DNA from: Myoxocephalus aenaeus
Taxonomy: Eukaryota > Chordata > Actinopteri > Perciformes > Cottidae
Assembly (NCBI GenBank): GCA_038501785.1
Contig: JBAMJR010000783.1
Span: forward strand, 48,966-112,965
Direction of reading: 5' to 3'
DNA length: 64,000 nucleotides
Part shown: positions 22,554 to 36,287 of the stretch, in pieces
Layout: every line of letters starts with the position of its first letter
How positions within the stretch are numbered: the stretch's first letter is position 1
Program-made: the position numbers and the translations under genes
The notes under the pieces: model-generated
Database searches by the model: none
What the model saw: the letters and a program-made list of their open reading frames with translations, nothing else
What the model was told of the DNA's origin: nothing

Positions 22554-23938
22554 GACCACAAAGGGTTTGCGTCCTGAGCCCACCTCCTGGGACCGTTCTC
22601 ACTGGTCATGGTGCAGTTCTTTCAATTAGGCAGAGCAGCGGCAGCTGCTTAGCAACACCCGCCCCAGGCCTCCATGGTCAGGCTCCATGGTCAGGCATCT
22701 AGTAAAGTAAAGATGTATCTCTTTCTTTCTTTTTTTTAGAACCTGAGGATCAGAGCATGGCACCTTGAGATCAAAGCATAGAAGCCTGATGTCAGAGCAA
22801 GATGTATCTCAATATTTCTCTCTTCAAACCTGAGGATCAGAGCATAAGAACCTTGGGATCAAAGCATAGAACCCTGATGTCAGAGCATAGAACCTTGAGA
22901 TCAAAGCATAGAACCCTGATGTAAGAGCAAGATTGATCTCATTATGTATTTCTCAGAACCTGAGGATCAGAGCATAGAACCTTGAGATAGACTCATTTGA
23001 ACCATCTTGAGTTAGCAGTGTTTCGCCTCAGTTGATGTGTATATTCTTGCATATGAACTATTCCAGGAGTGACTTCCCCAATCCCTATCCCTCAACCACT
23101 CACCTATCAACCTAGCCAAGGGCTCTAACATCTAACACTTTTCTGTGTATCTATTGTCCCGGACTTTCTTTACTCTAGAGAACCAGGGGCACAGGACTTT
23201 AAAACAAGCGCACAGGGGGTTTTAACTCAGGGGGTGTGCTTAAGTGTGGGTCCACGGGGTCGGAGGGTGAGCCGGGTTAGGGGGGTGAGCTCCAGAGGTG
23301 GTTCAAGGGGGTCACATGACCCCAACTTTTACCCAGAGAAGGTGACCTTATTCCTGGGTAAAGTTAGCCAATGTGTGCCCTGGAAGCCATCTCCCTCCAA
23401 ATGACCCTCCAGTTCCCCCAGTGTCCCCTGTTACTTCCCCCTGACTCTGACCCAGAGTCCCATGTACTTTTATAGGGGCATTTCCCCAACCTTTACCCAG
23501 AGAAAGTGACCTCAAGCCTGGGTAAAGTCAGACCACGAGTGCCCTGGAAGTCATCTTCCTCCAAATGACCCTTCAGTTCCCCAGTGTCCCTGTTACTTCC
23601 CCTGACTCTGACCAGAGTCCCATGCACTTTTATAGGGGCATTTCCCCAACCTTTACCCAGAGAACGTGACCTCAAACCTGGGTAAAGTATGACAAAGCAT
23701 GCCCTGGAAGTCATCGCCCCCCAAATGACCGTTACTAAACACTGAGCATAGAACCTTGGGATCAAAGCATAGAACCTTGAGATCACTGCACAGAATCAGA
23801 GCAATATTTATCTCATTCTTTCTTTCTTAGAACCTCAGGATCAGAGCATAGAACCGTGAGATCAAAGCATAGAACCCTGATGTCAGAGCATACAACTTAG
23901 TCTTAGAAACTGTCTCTTTATTTTATTTTCACAAATGC

Positions 23939-24062
23939 ACAAGGCTCAGCCGAATGGCAAAGCCTGTCAAAAAATAGGTTCAACTCATTGGTGTTCCTCT
24001 CCACGGAAGTCTTTAGTAAAAGGCGAAAGACTTGTGCGTTATGAAGAGAAACCAAAGTAAGT
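23939..24062 (-). ncRNA. U5: U5 snRNA, unit 12
   Basis: One extra base in the Sm-site homopolymer. An extra A interrupts the PSE (GGTAAAGCC near 24122). Confidence 0.94.
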
Positions 24063-24408
24063 ACTGCCCTCTTGTCAAGAGCAGCAGGTAATGTAGTCGT
24101 CCCAGTCAAATGTCTCACGGTAAAGCCTCGGTTGACGTGCTGTGTTCAAAACAACAGGCCACACCCATTACCACGCCCATATTTTAAAGAGGGCGTTCCC
24201 ACATTTTAAAGAGAGCAACAGTGTCCATTGCACAGTCTGTGTCCCTTCCAATAGAGAGAGGGGCATCAGTAACAGGTACACAGGCCTTTGTTTGACACAT
24301 GTCCTGAAGACCGACAGCGACTGAGACTTGTATCGTTGACGACAGAATCAAAGTCAACGACAGACTGCTCCATCGGATTGGTGTTTTGTTGTCCACAAGG
24401 CATTTGAA

Positions 24409-24597
24409 GGGTTGCACCGTTCCCAGCAATACTGCAATACCGGGTCGATGCGTGGAGTGAACAGAGCAAGCTCCTATTTCATCTCCCAAGGCTAAAAATC
24501 TGCTTAATAAGACATCGTCGTATAGAGGACATATCAGATATTAAACTGATAAGAACAGATACTACACTTGATCTTAGCCAAAAGGCCGAGAAGCGAT
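24409..24597 (-). ncRNA. U2: U2 snRNA, copy 13 (G81C), one extra base
   Basis: 189 nt, because one extra T sits in the 3' terminal region (GGGTTGCACC on the plus strand, near 24412). Last copy with C81. The insertion lies in the indel-rich band and may be an assembly error. Confidence 0.94.
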
Positions 24598-25978
24598 GAC
24601 CACAAAGGGTTTGCGTCCTGAGCCCACCTCCTGGGACCGTTCTCACTGGTCATGGTGCAGTTCTTTCAATTAGGCAGAGCAGCGGCAGCTGCTTAGCAAC
24701 ACCCGCCCCAGGCCTCCATGGTCAGGCTCCATGGTCAGGCATCTAGTAAAGTAAAGATGTATCTCTTTCTTTTCTTTTTTTAGAACCTGAGGATCAGAGC
24801 ATGGCACCTTGAGATCAAAGCATAGAAGCCTGATGTCAGAGCAAGATGTATCTCAATATTTCTCTCTTCAAACCTGAGGATCAGAGCATAAGAACCTTGG
24901 GATCAAAGCATAGAACCCTGATGTCAGAGCATAGAACCTTGAGATCAAAGCATAAGAACCCTGATGTAAGAGCAAGATTGATCTCATTATGTATTTCTCA
25001 GAACCTGAGGATCAGAGCATAGAACCTTGAGATAGACTCATTTGAACCATCTTGAGTTAGCAGTGTTTCGCCTCAGTTGATGTGTATATTCTTGCATATG
25101 AACTATTCCAGGAGTGACTTCCCCAATCCCTATCCCTCAACCACTCACCTATCAACCTAGCCAAGGGCTCTAACATCTAACACTTTTCTGTGTATCTATT
25201 GTCCCGGACTTTCTTTACTCTAGAGAACCAGGGGCACAGGACTTTAAAACAAGCGCACAGGGGGTTTTAACTCAGGGGGTGTGCTTAAGTGTGGGTCCAC
25301 GGGGTCGGAGGGTGAGCCGGGTTTAGGGGGGGTGAGCTCCAGAGGTGGTTCAAGGGGGTCACATGACCCCAACTTTTACCCAGAGAAGGTGACCTTATTC
25401 CTGGGTAAAGTTAGCCAATGTGTGCCCTGGAAGCCATCTCCCTCCAAATGACCCTCCAGTTCCCCAGTGTCCCTGTTACTTCCCCTGACTCTGACCCAGA
25501 GTCCCATGTACTTTTATAGGGGCATTTCCCCAACCTTTACCCAGAGAAAGTGACCTCAAGCCTGGGTAAAGTCAGACCACGAGTGCCCTGGAAGTCATCT
25601 TCCTCCAAATGACCCTTCAGTTCCCCAGTGTCCCTGTTACTTCCCCTGACTCTGACCCAGAGTCCCATGCACTTTTATAGGGGCATTTCCCCAACCTTTA
25701 CCCAGAGAACGTGACCTCAAACCTGGGTAAAGTATGACAAAGCATGCCCTGGAAGTCATCGCCCCCCAAATGACCGTTAACCTGAGCATAGAACCTTGGG
25801 ATCAAAGCATAGAACCTTGAGATCACTGCACAGAATCAGAGCAATATTTATCTCATTCTTTCTTTCTTAGAACCTCAGGATCAGAGCATAGAACCGTGAG
25901 ATCAAAGCATAGAACCCTGATGTCAGAGCATACAACTTAGTCTTAGAAACTGTCTCTTTATTTTATTTTCACAAATGC

Positions 25979-26102
25979 ACCAAGGCTCAGCCGAATGGCA
26001 AAGCCTGTCAAAAATAGGTTCAACTCATTGGTGTTCCTCTCCACGGAAGTCTTTAGTAAAAGGCGAAAGACTTGTGCGTTATGAAGAGAAACCAAAGTAA
26101 GT
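25979..26102 (-). ncRNA. U5: U5 snRNA, unit 13
   Basis: One extra C at the 3' end (GCACCAAGG), otherwise intact. Confidence 0.94.
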
Positions 26103-26450
26103 ACTGCCCTCTTGTCAAGAGCAGCAGGTAATGTAGTCGTCCCAGTCAAATGTCTCACGGTAAGCCTCGGTTGACGTGCTGTGTTCAAAACAACAGGCCA
26201 CACCCATTACCACGCCCATATTTTAAAGAGGGCGTTCCCACATTTTAAAGAGAGCAACAGTGTCCATTGCACAGTCTGTGTCCCTTCCAATAGAGAGAGG
26301 GGCATCAGTAACAGGTACACAGGCCCTTTGTTTGACACATGTCCTGAAGACCGACAGCGACTGAACTTGTATCGTTGACGACAGAATCAAAGTTCAACGA
26401 CCAGACTGCTCCAGTCGGATTGGTGTTTTGTGTGTCCACAGGCATTTGAA

Positions 26451-26641
26451 GGGTGCACCGTTCCCAGCAATACTGCAATACCGGGTCGATGCGTGGAGTG
26501 AACAGAGCACGCTCCTATTTCATCTCCCAAGGCTACTAAAAATCTGCTTAATAAGACATCCTCGTATAGAGGACATATCAGATATTAAACTGATAAGAAC
26601 AGATACTACACTTGATCTTAGCCAAAAGGCCGAGAAGCGAT
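26451..26641 (-). ncRNA. U2: U2 snRNA, copy 14 (U129G), 3-nt insertion
   Basis: 191 nt. First copy with G81 again and with G at position 129 (base 26509). An extra ACT is seen on the plus strand next to the Sm site (AAGGCTACTAAAAATC near 26537), leaving the U run intact. The region just downstream (26360-26450) has at least six small indels, so the insertion is doubtful. Confidence 0.92.
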
Positions 26642-28019
26642 GACCGCAAAGGGTTTGCGTCCTGAGCCCACCTCCTGGGACCGTTCTCACTGGTCATGGT
26701 GCAGTTCTTTCAATTAGGCAGAGCAGCGGCAGCTGCTTAGCAACACCCGCCCCAGGCCTCCATGGTCAGGCTCCATGGTCAGGCATCTAGTAAAGTAAGA
26801 TAGTATCTCTTTCTTTCTTTTTTTAGAACCTGGATCAGAGCATGGCACCTTGAGATCAAAGCACTAGAAGCCTGATGTCAGCAGCAAGATGTATCTCAAT
26901 ATTTCTCTCTTCAAACCTGAGATCAGAGCATAAGAACCTTGGGATCAAAGCATAGAACCCTGATGTCAGAGCATAGAACCTTGAGATCAAAGCATAGAAC
27001 CCTGATGTCAGAGCAAGATTGATCTCATTATTTATTTCTCAGAACCTGAGGATCAGAGCATAGAACCTTGAGATAGACTCATTTGAACCATCTTGAGTTA
27101 GCAGTGTTTCGCCTCAGTTGATGTGTATATTCTTGCATATGAACTATTCCAGGAGTGACTTCCCCAATCCCTATCCCTCAACCCACTCACCTATCAACCT
27201 AGCCAAGGGCTCTAACATCTAACACTTTTCTGTGTATCTATTGTCCCGGACTTTCTTTACTCTAGAGAACCAGGGGCACAGGACTTTAAAACAAGCGCAC
27301 AGGGGGTTTTAACTCAGGGGGTGTGCTTAAGTGTGGGTCCACGGGGTCGGAGGGTGAGCCGGGTTAGGGGGGTGAGCTCAGAGGTGGTTCAAGGGGGTCA
27401 CATGACCCCAACTTTTACCCAGAGAAGGTGACCTTATTCCTGGGTAAAGTTAGCCAATGTGTGCCCTGGAAGCCATCTCCCTCCAAATGACCCTCCAGTT
27501 CCCCAGTGTCCCTGTTACTTCCCCCTGACTCTGACCCAGAGTCCCCATGTACTTTTTATAGGGGCATTTCCCCAACCTTACCCAGAGAAAGTGACCTCAA
27601 GCCTGGGTAAAGTCAGACCACGAGTGCCCTGGAAGTCATCTTCCTCCAAATGACCCTTCAGTTCCCCAGTGTCCCTGTTACTTCCCCTGACTCTGACCCA
27701 GAGTCCCATGCACTTTTATAGGGGCATTTCCCCAACCTTTACCCAGAGAACGTGACCTCAAAACCTGGGTAAAGTATGACAAAGCATGCCCTGGAAGTCA
27801 TCGCCCCCCAAATGACCGTTAACCTGAGCATAGAACCTTGGGATCAAAGCATAGAACCTTGAGATCACTGCACAGAATCAGAGCAATATTTATCTCATTC
27901 TTTCTTTCTTAGAACCTCAGGATCAGAGCATAGAACCGTGAGATCAAAGCATAGAACCCTGATGTCAGAGCATACAACTTAGTCTTAGAAACTGTCTCTT
28001 TATTTTATTTTCACAATGC

Positions 28020-28142
28020 ACAAGGCTCAGCCGAATGGCAAAGCCTGTCAAAAAATAGGTTCAACTCATTGTGTTCCTCTCCACGGAAGTCTTTAGTAAA
28101 AGGCGAAAGACTTGTGCGTTATGAAGAGAAACCAAAGTAAGT
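28020..28142 (-). ncRNA. U5: U5 snRNA, unit 14, small indels
   Basis: One base gained in the Sm-site run, one base lost between the Sm site and stem I (CATTGTGTTCC for CATTGGTGTTCC), and one A lost just past the 3' end. Loop 1 is intact. Noisy band. Confidence 0.92.
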
Positions 28143-28492
28143 ACTGCCCTCTTGTCAAGAGCAGCAGGTAATGTAGTCGTCCCAGTCAAATGTCTCACGG
28201 TAAGCCTCGGTTGACGTGCTAGTGTTCAAAACAACAGGCCACACCCATTACCACGCCCATATTTTAAAGAGGGCGTTCTCCACATTTTAAAGAGAGCAAC
28301 AGTGTCCATTGCACAGTCTGTGTCCCTTCCAATAGAGAGAGGGGCATCAGTAACAGGTACACAGGCCCTTTGTTTGACACATGTCCTGAAGACCCGACAG
28401 CGACTGAGACTTGTATCGTTTGACGACAGAATCAAAGTCAACGACAGACTGCTCCATCGGATTGGTGTTTTGTTGTCCACAAGGCATTTGAA

Positions 28493-28679
28493 GGGTGCAC
28501 CGTTCCAGCAATACTGCAATACCGGGTCGATGCGTGGAGTGAACAGAGCACGCTCCTATTTCATCTCCCAAGGCTAAAAATCTGCTTAATAAGACATCCT
28601 CGTATAGAGGACATATCAGATATTAAACTGATAAGAACAGATACTACACTTGATCTTAGCCAAAAGGCCGAGAAGCGAT
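28493..28679 (-). ncRNA. U2: U2 snRNA, copy 15 (U129G), one base missing
   Basis: 187 nt, because one C is missing near 28506 (CGTTCCAGC for CGTTCCCAGC), in the stem-loop IV region. Otherwise like copy 16. It lies in the noisy band. Confidence 0.93.
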
Positions 28680-30062
28680 GACCGCAAAAGGGTTTGCGTC
28701 CTGAGCCCACCTCCTGGGACCGTTCTCACTGGTCATGGTGCAGTTCTTTCAATTAGGCAGAGCAGCGGCAGCTGCTTAGCAACACCCGCCCCAGGCCTCC
28801 ATGGTCAGGCTCCATGGTCAGGCATCTAGTAAAGTAAAGATGTATCTCTTTCTTTCTTTTTTTAGAACCTGAGGATCAGAGCATGGCACCTTGAGATCAA
28901 AGCATAGAAGCCTGATGTCAGAGCAAGATGTATCTCAATATTTCTCTCTTCAAACCTGAGGATCAGAGCATAAGAACCTTGGGATCAAAGCATAGAACCC
29001 TGATGTCAGAGCATAGAACCTTGAGATCAAAGCATAGAACCCTGATGTCAGAGCAAGATTGATCTCATTATTTATTTCTCAGAACCTGAGGATCAGAGCA
29101 TAGAACCTTGAGATAGACTCATTTGAAACCATCTTGAGTTAGCAGTGTTTCGCCTCAGTTGATGTGTATATTCTTGCATATGAACTATTCCAGGAGTGAC
29201 TTCCCCAATCCCTATCCCTCAACCACTCACCTATCAACCTAGCCAAGGGCTCTAACATCTAACACTTTTTCTGTGTATCTATTGTCCCGGACTTTCTTTA
29301 CTCTAGAGAACCAGGGGCACAGGACTTTAAAACAAGCGCACAGGGGGTTTTAACTCAGGGGGTGTGCTTAAGTGTGGGTCCACGGGGTCGGAGGGTGAGC
29401 CGGGTTAGGGGGGGTGAGCTCCAGAGGTGGTTCAAGGGGGTCACATGACCCCAACTTTTACCCAGAGAAGGTGACCTTATTCCTGGGTAAAGTTAGCCAA
29501 TGTGTGCCCTGGAAGCCATCTCCCTCCAAATGACCCTCCAGTTCCCCAGTGTCCCTGTTACTCTCCTCCTGACTCTGACCCAGAGTCCCATGTACTTTTA
29601 TAGGGGCATTTCCCCAACCTTTACCCAGAGAAAGTGACCTCAAGCCTGGGTAAAGTCAGACCACGAGTGCCCTGGAAGTCATCTTCCTCCAAATGACCCT
29701 TCAGTTCCCCAGTGTCCCTGTTACTTCCCCTGACTCTGACCCAGAGTCCCATGCACTTTTATAGGGGCATTTCCCCAACCTTTACCCAGAGAACGTGACC
29801 TCAAACCTGGGTAAAGTATGACAAAGCATGCCCTGGAAGTCATCGCCCCCCAAATGACCGTTAACCTGAGCATAGAACCTTGGGATCAAAGCATAGAACC
29901 TTGAGATCACTGCACAGAATCAGAGCAATATTTATCTCATTCTTTCTTTCTTAGAACCTCAGGATCAGAGCATAGAACCGTGAGATCAAAGCATAGAACC
30001 CTGATGTCAGAGCATACAACTTAGTCTTAGAAACTGTCTCTTTATTTTATTTTCACAAATGC

Positions 30063-30185
30063 ACAAGGCTCAGCCGAATGGCAAAGCCTGTCAAAAATAG
30101 GTTCAACTCATTGGTGTTCCTCTCCACGGAAGTCTTTAGTAAAAGGCGAAAGACTTGTGCGTTATGAAGAGAAACCAAAGTAAGT
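30063..30185 (-). ncRNA. U5: U5 snRNA, unit 15
   Basis: Identical to the reference copy. Confidence 0.95.
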
Positions 30186-30531
30186 ACTGCCCTCTTGTCA
30201 AGAGCAGCAGGTAATGTAGTCGTCCCAGTCAAATGTCTCACGGTAAGCCTCGGTTGACGTGCTGTGTTCAAAACAACAGGCCACACCCATTACCACGCCC
30301 ATATTTTAAAGAGGGCGTTCCCACATTTTAAAGAGAGCAACAGTGTCCATTGCACAGTCTGTGTCCCTTCCAATAGAGAGAGGGGCATCAGTAACAGGTA
30401 CACAGGCCCTTTGTTTGACACATGTCCTGAAGACCGACAGCGACTGAGACTTGTATCGTTGACGACAGAATCAAAGTCAACGACAGACTGCTCCATCGGA
30501 TTGGTGTTTTGTTGTCCACAAGGCATTTGAA

Positions 30532-30719
30532 GGGTGCACCGTTCCCAGCAATACTGCAATACCGGGTCGATGCGTGGAGTGAACAGAGCACGCTCCTATT
30601 TCATCTCCCAAGGCTAAAAATCTGCTTAATAAGACATCCTCGTATAGAGGACATATCAGATATTAAACTGATAAGAACAGATACTACACTTGATCTTAGC
30701 CAAAAGGCCGAGAAGCGAT
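30532..30719 (-). ncRNA. U2: U2 snRNA, copy 16 (U129G)
   Basis: Clean 188-nt copy. G81 gives an intact stem IIb. Position 129 is G instead of U (base 30591), inside the GAGC-UU-GCUC hairpin tip of the stem III region. Confidence 0.97.
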
Positions 30720-32096
30720 GACCGCAAAGGGTTTGCGTCCTGAGCCCACCTCCTGGGACCGTTCTCACTGGTCATGGTGCAGTTCTTTCAATTAGGCAGA
30801 GCAGCGGCAGCTGCTTAGCAACACCCGCCCCAGGCCTCCATGGTCAGGCTCCATGGTCAGGCATCTAGTAAAGTAAAGATGTATCTCTTTCTTTCTTTTT
30901 TTAGAACCTGAGGATCAGAGCATGGCACCTTGAGATCAAAGCATAGAAGCCTGATGTCAGAGCAAGATGTATCTCAATATTTCTCTCTTCAAACCTGAGG
31001 ATCAGAGCATAAGAACCTTGGGATCAAAGCATAGAACCCTGATGTCAGAGCATAGAACCTTGAGATCAAAGCATAGAACCCTGATGTCAGAGCAAGATTG
31101 ATCTCATTATTTATTTCTCAGAACCTGAGGATCAGAGCATAGAACCTTGAGATAGACTCATTTGAACCATCTTGAGTTAGCAGTGTTTCGCCTCAGTTGA
31201 TGTGTATATTCTTGCATATGAACTATTCCAGGAGTGACTTCCCCAATCCCTATCCCTCAACCACTCACCTATCAACCTAGCCAAGGGCTCTAACATCTAA
31301 CACTTTTCTGTGTATCTATTGTCCCGGACTTTCTTTACTCTAGAGAACCAGGGGCACAGGACTTTAAAACAAGCGCACAGGGGGTTTTAACTCAGGGGGT
31401 GTGCTTAAGTGTGGGTCCACGGGGTCGGAGGGTGAGCCGGGTTAGGGGGGTGAGCTCCAGAGGTGGTTCAAGGGGGTCACATGACCCCAACTTTTACCCA
31501 GAGAAGGTGACCTTATTCCTGGGTAAAGTTAGCCAATGTGTGCCCTGGAAGCCATCTCCCTCCAAATGACCCTCCAGTTCCCCAGTGTCCCTGTTACTTC
31601 CCCTGACTCTGACCCAGAGTCCCATGTACTTTTATAGGGGCATTTCCCCAACCTTTACCCAGAGAAAGTGACCTCAAGCCTGGGTAAAGTCAGACCACGA
31701 GTGCCCTGGAAGTCATCTTCCTCCAAATGACCCTTCAGTTCCCCAGTGTCCCTGTTACTTCCCCTGACTCTGACCCAGAGTCCCATGCACTTTTATAGGG
31801 GCATTTCCCCAACCTTTACCCAGAGAACGTGACCTCAAACCTGGGTAAAGTATGACAAAGCATGCCCTGGAAGTCATCGCCCCCCAAATGACCGTTAACC
31901 TGAGCATAGAACCTTGGGATCAAAGCATAGAACCTTGAGATCACTGCACAGAATCAGAGCAATATTTATCTCATTCTTTCTTTCTTAGAACCTCAGGATC
32001 AGAGCATAGAACCGTGAGATCAAAGCATAGAACCCTGATGTCAGAGCATACAACTTAGTCTTAGAAACTGTCTCTTTATTTTATTTTCACAAATGC

Positions 32097-32219
32097 ACAA
32101 GGCTCAGCCGAATGGCAAAGCCTGTCAAAAATAGGTTCAACTCATTGGTGTTCCTCTCCACGGAAGTCTTTAGTAAAAGGCGAAAGACTTGTGCGTTATG
32201 AAGAGAAACCAAAGTAAGT
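32097..32219 (-). ncRNA. U5: U5 snRNA, unit 16
   Basis: Identical to the reference copy. Confidence 0.95.
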
Positions 32220-32565
32220 ACTGCCCTCTTGTCAAGAGCAGCAGGTAATGTAGTCGTCCCAGTCAAATGTCTCACGGTAAGCCTCGGTTGACGTGCTGTG
32301 TTCAAAACAACAGGCCACACCCATTACCACGCCCATATTTTAAAGAGGGCGTTCCCACATTTTAAAGAGAGCAACAGTGTCCATTGCACAGTCTGTGTCC
32401 CTTCCAATAGAGAGAGGGGCATCAGTAACAGGTACACAGGCCCTTTGTTTGACACATGTCCTGAAGACCGACAGCGACTGAGACTTGTATCGTTGACGAC
32501 AGAATCAAAGTCAACGACAGACTGCTCCATCGGATTGGTGTTTTGTTGTCCACAAGGCATTTGAA

Positions 32566-32753
32566 GGGTGCACCGTTCCCAGCAATACTGCAATACCGGG
32601 TCGATGCGTGGAGTGAACAGAGCACGCTCCTATTTCATCTCCCAAGGCTAAAAATCTGCTTAATAAGACATCCTCGTATAGAGGACATATCAGATATTAA
32701 ACTGATAAGAACAGATACTACACTTGATCTTAGCCAAAAGGCCGAGAAGCGAT
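32566..32753 (-). ncRNA. U2: U2 snRNA, copy 17 (U129G)
   Basis: Same as copy 16. Confidence 0.97.
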
Positions 32754-34130
32754 GACCGCAAAGGGTTTGCGTCCTGAGCCCACCTCCTGGGACCGTTCTC
32801 ACTGGTCATGGTGCAGTTCTTTCAATTAGGCAGAGCAGCGGCAGCTGCTTAGCAACACCCGCCCCAGGCCTCCATGGTCAGGCTCCATGGTCAGGCATCT
32901 AGTAAAGTAAAGATGTATCTCTTTCTTTCTTTTTTTAGAACCTGAGGATCAGAGCATGGCACCTTGAGATCAAAGCATAGAAGCCTGATGTCAGAGCAAG
33001 ATGTATCTCAATATTTCTCTCTTCAAACCTGAGGATCAGAGCATAAGAACCTTGGGATCAAAGCATAGAACCCTGATGTCAGAGCATAGAACCTTGAGAT
33101 CAAAGCATAGAACCCTGATGTCAGAGCAAGATTGATCTCATTATTTATTTCTCAGAACCTGAGGATCAGAGCATAGAACCTTGAGATAGACTCATTTGAA
33201 CCATCTTGAGTTAGCAGTGTTTCGCCTCAGTTGATGTGTATATTCTTGCATATGAACTATTCCAGGAGTGACTTCCCCAATCCCTATCCCTCAACCACTC
33301 ACCTATCAACCTAGCCAAGGGCTCTAACATCTAACACTTTTCTGTGTATCTATTGTCCCGGACTTTCTTTACTCTAGAGAACCAGGGGCACAGGACTTTA
33401 AAACAAGCGCACAGGGGGTTTTAACTCAGGGGGTGTGCTTAAGTGTGGGTCCACGGGGTCGGAGGGTGAGCCGGGTTAGGGGGGTGAGCTCCAGAGGTGG
33501 TTCAAGGGGGTCACATGACCCCAACTTTTACCCAGAGAAGGTGACCTTATTCCTGGGTAAAGTTAGCCAATGTGTGCCCTGGAAGCCATCTCCCTCCAAA
33601 TGACCCTCCAGTTCCCCAGTGTCCCTGTTACTTCCCCTGACTCTGACCCAGAGTCCCATGTACTTTTATAGGGGCATTTCCCCAACCTTTACCCAGAGAA
33701 AGTGACCTCAAGCCTGGGTAAAGTCAGACCACGAGTGCCCTGGAAGTCATCTTCCTCCAAATGACCCTTCAGTTCCCCAGTGTCCCTGTTACTTCCCCTG
33801 ACTCTGACCCAGAGTCCCATGCACTTTTATAGGGGCATTTCCCCAACCTTTACCCAGAGAACGTGACCTCAAACCTGGGTAAAGTATGACAAAGCATGCC
33901 CTGGAAGTCATCGCCCCCCAAATGACCGTTAACCTGAGCATAGAACCTTGGGATCAAAGCATAGAACCTTGAGATCACTGCACAGAATCAGAGCAATATT
34001 TATCTCATTCTTTCTTTCTTAGAACCTCAGGATCAGAGCATAGAACCGTGAGATCAAAGCATAGAACCCTGATGTCAGAGCATACAACTTAGTCTTAGAA
34101 ACTGTCTCTTTATTTTATTTTCACAAATGC

Positions 34131-34253
34131 ACAAGGCTCAGCCGAATGGCAAAGCCTGTCAAAAATAGGTTCAACTCATTGGTGTTCCTCTCCACGGAAG
34201 TCTTTAGTAAAAGGCGAAAGACTTGTGCGTTATGAAGAGAAACCAAAGTAAGT
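34131..34253 (-). ncRNA. U5: U5 snRNA, unit 17
   Basis: Identical to the reference copy. Confidence 0.95.
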
Positions 34254-34599
34254 ACTGCCCTCTTGTCAAGAGCAGCAGGTAATGTAGTCGTCCCAGTCAA
34301 ATGTCTCACGGTAAGCCTCGGTTGACGTGCTGTGTTCAAAACAACAGGCCACACCCATTACCACGCCCATATTTTAAAGAGGGCGTTCCCACATTTTAAA
34401 GAGAGCAACAGTGTCCATTGCACAGTCTGTGTCCCTTCCAATAGAGAGAGGGGCATCAGTAACAGGTACACAGGCCCTTTGTTTGACACATGTCCTGAAG
34501 ACCGACAGCGACTGAGACTTGTATCGTTGACGACAGAATCAAAGTCAACGACAGACTGCTCCATCGGATTGGTGTTTTGTTGTCCACAAGGCATTTGAA

Positions 34600-34787
34600 G
34601 GGTGCACCGTTCCCAGCAATACTGCAATACCGGGTCGATGCGTGGAGTGAACAGAGCACGCTCCTATTTCATCTCCCAAGGCTAAAAATCTGCTTAATAA
34701 GACATCCTCGTATAGAGGACATATCAGATATTAAACTGATAAGAACAGATACTACACTTGATCTTAGCCAAAAGGCCGAGAAGCGAT
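34600..34787 (-). ncRNA. U2: U2 snRNA, copy 18 (U129G)
   Basis: Same as copy 16. Confidence 0.97.
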
Positions 34788-36164
34788 GACCGCAAAGGGT
34801 TTGCGTCCTGAGCCCACCTCCTGGGACCGTTCTCACTGGTCATGGTGCAGTTCTTTCAATTAGGCAGAGCAGCGGCAGCTGCTTAGCAACACCCGCCCCA
34901 GGCCTCCATGGTCAGGCTCCATGGTCAGGCATCTAGTAAAGTAAAGATGTATCTCTTTCTTTCTTTTTTTAGAACCTGAGGATCAGAGCATGGCACCTTG
35001 AGATCAAAGCATAGAAGCCTGATGTCAGAGCAAGATGTATCTCAATATTTCTCTCTTCAAACCTGAGGATCAGAGCATAAGAACCTTGGGATCAAAGCAT
35101 AGAACCCTGATGTCAGAGCATAGAACCTTGAGATCAAAGCATAGAACCCTGATGTCAGAGCAAGATTGATCTCATTATTTATTTCTCAGAACCTGAGGAT
35201 CAGAGCATAGAACCTTGAGATAGACTCATTTGAACCATCTTGAGTTAGCAGTGTTTCGCCTCAGTTGATGTGTATATTCTTGCATATGAACTATTCCAGG
35301 AGTGACTTCCCCAATCCCTATCCCTCAACCACTCACCTATCAACCTAGCCAAGGGCTCTAACATCTAACACTTTTCTGTGTATCTATTGTCCCGGACTTT
35401 CTTTACTCTAGAGAACCAGGGGCACAGGACTTTAAAACAAGCGCACAGGGGGTTTTAACTCAGGGGGTGTGCTTAAGTGTGGGTCCACGGGGTCGGAGGG
35501 TGAGCCGGGTTAGGGGGGTGAGCTCCAGAGGTGGTTCAAGGGGGTCACATGACCCCAACTTTTACCCAGAGAAGGTGACCTTATTCCTGGGTAAAGTTAG
35601 CCAATGTGTGCCCTGGAAGCCATCTCCCTCCAAATGACCCTCCAGTTCCCCAGTGTCCCTGTTACTTCCCCTGACTCTGACCCAGAGTCCCATGTACTTT
35701 TATAGGGGCATTTCCCCAACCTTTACCCAGAGAAAGTGACCTCAAGCCTGGGTAAAGTCAGACCACGAGTGCCCTGGAAGTCATCTTCCTCCAAATGACC
35801 CTTCAGTTCCCCAGTGTCCCTGTTACTTCCCCTGACTCTGACCCAGAGTCCCATGCACTTTTATAGGGGCATTTCCCCAACCTTTACCCAGAGAACGTGA
35901 CCTCAAACCTGGGTAAAGTATGACAAAGCATGCCCTGGAAGTCATCGCCCCCCAAATGACCGTTAACCTGAGCATAGAACCTTGGGATCAAAGCATAGAA
36001 CCTTGAGATCACTGCACAGAATCAGAGCAATATTTATCTCATTCTTTCTTTCTTAGAACCTCAGGATCAGAGCATAGAACCGTGAGATCAAAGCATAGAA
36101 CCCTGATGTCAGAGCATACAACTTAGTCTTAGAAACTGTCTCTTTATTTTATTTTCACAAATGC

Positions 36165-36287
36165 ACAAGGCTCAGCCGAATGGCAAAGCCTGTCAAAAAT
36201 AGGTTCAACTCATTGGTGTTCCTCTCCACGGAAGTCTTTAGTAAAAGGCGAAAGACTTGTGCGTTATGAAGAGAAACCAAAGTAAGT
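36165..36287 (-). ncRNA. U5: U5 snRNA, unit 18
   Basis: Identical to the reference copy. Confidence 0.95.

Noticed and set aside
26360..26460. Decayed U2-U5 spacer suggesting pseudogenes
   Set aside because: The change is a cluster of tiny indels inside the noisy assembly band, so sequencing error is the simpler reading.
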